From DATKKG01 sp035543015 (GTDB lineage: Archaea; Thermoproteota; Nitrososphaeria; Conexivisphaerales; DTJL01), in NCBI GenBank assembly GCA_035543015.1, contig DATKKG010000023.1, positions 1 to 5,738 of the forward strand: a DNA stretch of 5,738 nucleotides, written 5' to 3'. Below, one piece after another: positions 4,114-5,738 of this stretch. The notes beneath the pieces were generated by a model that worked only from the letters and a program-made list of their open reading frames with translations, made no database searches and was not told the DNA's origin. The position numbers and the translations under genes were made by a program. Position 1 is the stretch's first letter. Each line of letters begins with the position of its first letter.

Positions 4114-5738
4114 ACATGCTCTTCCCCAGGGCCTTCAGCACGGCCCACGGAGTGGACGGCTGGGAGTACACGAACTTGCCCGTCGCGTTGTACAACGCGT
4201 TGGATATGGCCGCGCCGATGGTTCCGTACGGGGGCTCGCCGAGGCCCTTGGCGCCGAACGGGCCGAGGGCGTCATGCGACTCCACGACGTACGGCGTGAT
4301 GTTCGTCGGTATGGGCACGTCCATGATGGTTTCTGGCTTCTGGTACAGCAGCGACGGGTTCATCGGGGTACCGTTGCTAGCGTCGTAGTCCCATCCCCAG
4401 AAGAGCTGGTGGCCCAGCGACTGGCAGGCGCCTCCCTCGATCTGGCCTTCGCAACCCAGCTTGGAGTTGGCCGTTCCTACGTCGCAGGCTGTGAATATGT
4501 CGAGCACCTCAATGGCGCCAGTGTTCGTGTCGACCGCTATCTCGACCGCCGCAGCCGGTGTGGTCCTTATGACCTTCGAGTTGTCGTATGGCGTGTATCC
4601 CTTCCCGATGATCGGAGGTGTGCCTCCGTCGGCCAGGACGGTTGCCATCGTCACGAACTTCGTCGGGTCGCTTGTGAGGTAGATCTTCCCTAGGCTCGCG
4701 CTGAGCTTGTCAGGTGTGGTCTTCAGCATCGGGGCCGCGTAGGTGAACAGCTGGTTCCTGACGTCGAAGCCGGCCTGGCGGACCGCGTGGCCAGTCGTGA
4801 CGGTCCTCGTGCTTCCGCCCTGAGCTCCGCAGTTCTGGCACGTGGCAGTGTTCCCGTAGTCACCCAGCTTCACGTCGCCCGCGTTGCAGCCGATGGCCTC
4901 CGCCGCCACGTAGGTCTGCGTAGATGCCTCCGTGTTGATGCTCGACTGGCCTATCATGAGGAAGAAGCCGCCGTCGGTCGTCGACGTTATGATGGCTCCG
5001 TCAACCTCTCCGCCCCACTGGCCCTTGTTGCAGACGTAGCCGCTGACACCTATGCCGTGCATCCTTCCGTCGGGGAGCGTCTTCGCGCCGGGCGCGTGGT
5101 ACTTGGACGACCAGCCTATGCCGCTAGACACCTTCTGGAAGCACTGGTCCAAGGCCATGCTGGCGAAGGGAAGGCCCTGCTGACCTGAGTTCAGGCCGAG
5201 CGAACCGTTGTCCGTGTCCCCCAGCTTCTTGATGTTCTTCAGGCGCAGCTGCAGTGGGTCCATGTTCAGCTTGGCCGCCAGCTCCTCAAGGACGATGTCC
5301 ATGATGAAGAGGCCGCCGGGCTCGCCCACCGTCCTCCAGTAGGCGCACTTCGGCTTGTTCGTCGTGATCGTGTGGCCCTTGAAGTGGGCGTTAGGTACGT
5401 TGAACGTGATCTGCAGTGGTGAGATCGCGTCTCCCACCGCAGGCCACGCGAACGCGCCGACGTCAGTCCAGTACTCCGCGTCGATGGCCACGAGAGTTCC
5501 ATCCGGCTTTGCGCCGATCTTTACATGACCCCTGTCGGGGTACTGCTGGGTGGCCGTGAGGTAGTTGTCCTTCCTAGAAAGGGCGTTCATCACGGGCGCC
5601 CCGGCCTTCTTGGCAAGGACGGCCGCGACCACGCACCACTCTGAGAAGTGCAGGTCCCCGAACCCGCCGCCCGTGCCGTGAGTTATCACGGTCACGTTCT
5701 CCAGCGGCAAGCTCAGGGCGCCGGCTATCGCCGACCTC
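4112..5738 (-). CDS. Molybdopterin-binding catalytic subunit of a xanthine dehydrogenase-family oxidoreductase, C-terminal part
   Basis: The frame is open to the window edge, so 541 C-terminal residues are visible of an expected 730-800; the TTG at 5710 is internal, not a start. Numbering from the first full codon: GTGGGFG (about 21-27) is the molybdenum-cofactor loop; CAYWRTVGEPGG (131-142) precedes the conserved MDIVLEELAAKLNMDPLQLRL block; IGQSSINTEASTQTY (262-276) and GAQGGSTRTVTTGHAV (304-319) are cofactor-contact segments; ACDVGTANSKLGCEGQIEGG is near 417-436; GAKGLGEPPYGT (495-506) carries the glutamate (E501) expected as catalytic base. The subunit hydroxylates or oxidises an organic substrate with water as oxygen source. 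The CO dehydrogenase loop AYRCSFR is absent (AYWRTVG instead), so it should not be called CoxL. Unusual cysteines include CQNC at 300-303. The FAD subunit follows directly; the [2Fe-2S] subunit must lie elsewhere, probably upstream. Confidence 0.94.
   Translation of the reverse strand, partial: RSAIAGALSLPLENVTVITHGTGGGFGDLHFSEWCVVAAVLAKKAGAPVMNALSRKDNYLTATQQYPDRGHVKIGAKPDGTLVAIDAEYWTDVGAFAWPAVGDAISPLQITFNVPNAHFKGHTITTNKPKCAYWRTVGEPGGLFIMDIVLEELAAKLNMDPLQLRLKNIKKLGDTDNGSLGLNSGQQGLPFASMALDQCFQKVSSGIGWSSKYHAPGAKTLPDGRMHGIGVSGYVCNKGQWGGEVDGAIITSTTDGGFFLMIGQSSINTEASTQTYVAAEAIGCNAGDVKLGDYGNTATCQNCGAQGGSTRTVTTGHAVRQAGFDVRNQLFTYAAPMLKTTPDKLSASLGKIYLTSDPTKFVTMATVLADGGTPPIIGKGYTPYDNSKVIRTTPAAAVEIAVDTNTGAIEVLDIFTACDVGTANSKLGCEGQIEGGACQSLGHQLFWGWDYDASNGTPMNPSLLYQKPETIMDVPIPTNITPYVVESHDALGPFGAKGLGEPPYGTIGAAISNALYNATGKFVYSQPSTPWAVLKALGKSM

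Noticed and set aside
3037..4299. Long plus-strand open frame (420 codons) opposite the FAD subunit
   Set aside because: It is antisense to a gene with clear family motifs; its translation is rich in Arg, Gly and Val with no domain, as expected of a shadow frame in GC-rich DNA.
4112..5710. Taking the TTG at 5710 as the true start of the large subunit
   Set aside because: The frame stays open to the window edge with family-like sequence (RSAIAGALSL), and the visible part lacks the roughly 200 N-terminal residues typical of the family.
3142..5738. Calling the pair CO dehydrogenase coxL/coxM
   Set aside because: The AYRCSFR loop is absent and the FAD subunit has a [4Fe-4S]-type loop not found in CoxM.
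1..5738. tRNA, rRNA, CRISPR array, insertion sequence or attachment site
   Set aside because: Both strands were read; no cloverleaf with a T-loop consensus, no regularly spaced repeats, no transposase-like frame and no terminal inverted repeats were seen.

Overview
The window is GC-rich, and every gene I can support lies on the minus strand, so transcription runs from high to low coordinates. Archaeal traits dominate: exported proteins packed with N-glycosylation sequons, a Ser/Thr-rich stalk with a C-terminal membrane anchor, frequent TTG/GTG starts, and TATA-like elements upstream of the transcription units. An archaeon of the Thermoproteota/TACK type is my best guess, but this is inference. 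One strong hairpin-plus-T-tract terminator would also suit a bacterium.

Region 1 (5738 to 3142) is the 3' part of an operon for a molybdenum hydroxylase of the xanthine dehydrogenase / aldehyde oxidoreductase family. The catalytic molybdopterin subunit (N-terminus outside the window) is followed after 10 nt by the FAD subunit, which carries a cysteine-rich loop like the [4Fe-4S] loop of the PaoB/HcrB type. The [2Fe-2S] subunit is not in the window. The active-site loop is not that of a true CO dehydrogenase, and the substrate is unknown. The operon ends in a 13-bp stem-loop followed by a T tract (3138 to 3096).

Region 2 (3095 to 2950) is an AT-richer intergenic stretch with a TATATA element, a 7-bp inverted repeat presenting a Shine-Dalgarno-like loop, and a possible 16-residue leader ORF whose stop overlaps the next start codon.

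Region 3 (2949 to 383) is a compact five-gene unit. It holds an exported protein with a CPxCHG motif at each end of a beta-rich, sequon-rich domain; two half-size YeeE/YedE (Sulf_transp) membrane proteins that together look like one sulfur-compound transporter; a surface protein with an Ig-like domain, Ser/Thr stalk and C-terminal anchor; and a cysteine-free hypothetical protein without a visible signal peptide. The first four genes overlap by 25 to 35 nt. Joint expression suggests a membrane/surface module handling a sulfur compound, but only the transporter assignment is supported by family knowledge.

Region 4 (382 to 1) is a structured GC-rich intergenic segment with two stem-loops and a TATA-like box, then the first 68 codons of another exported protein that runs off the window.
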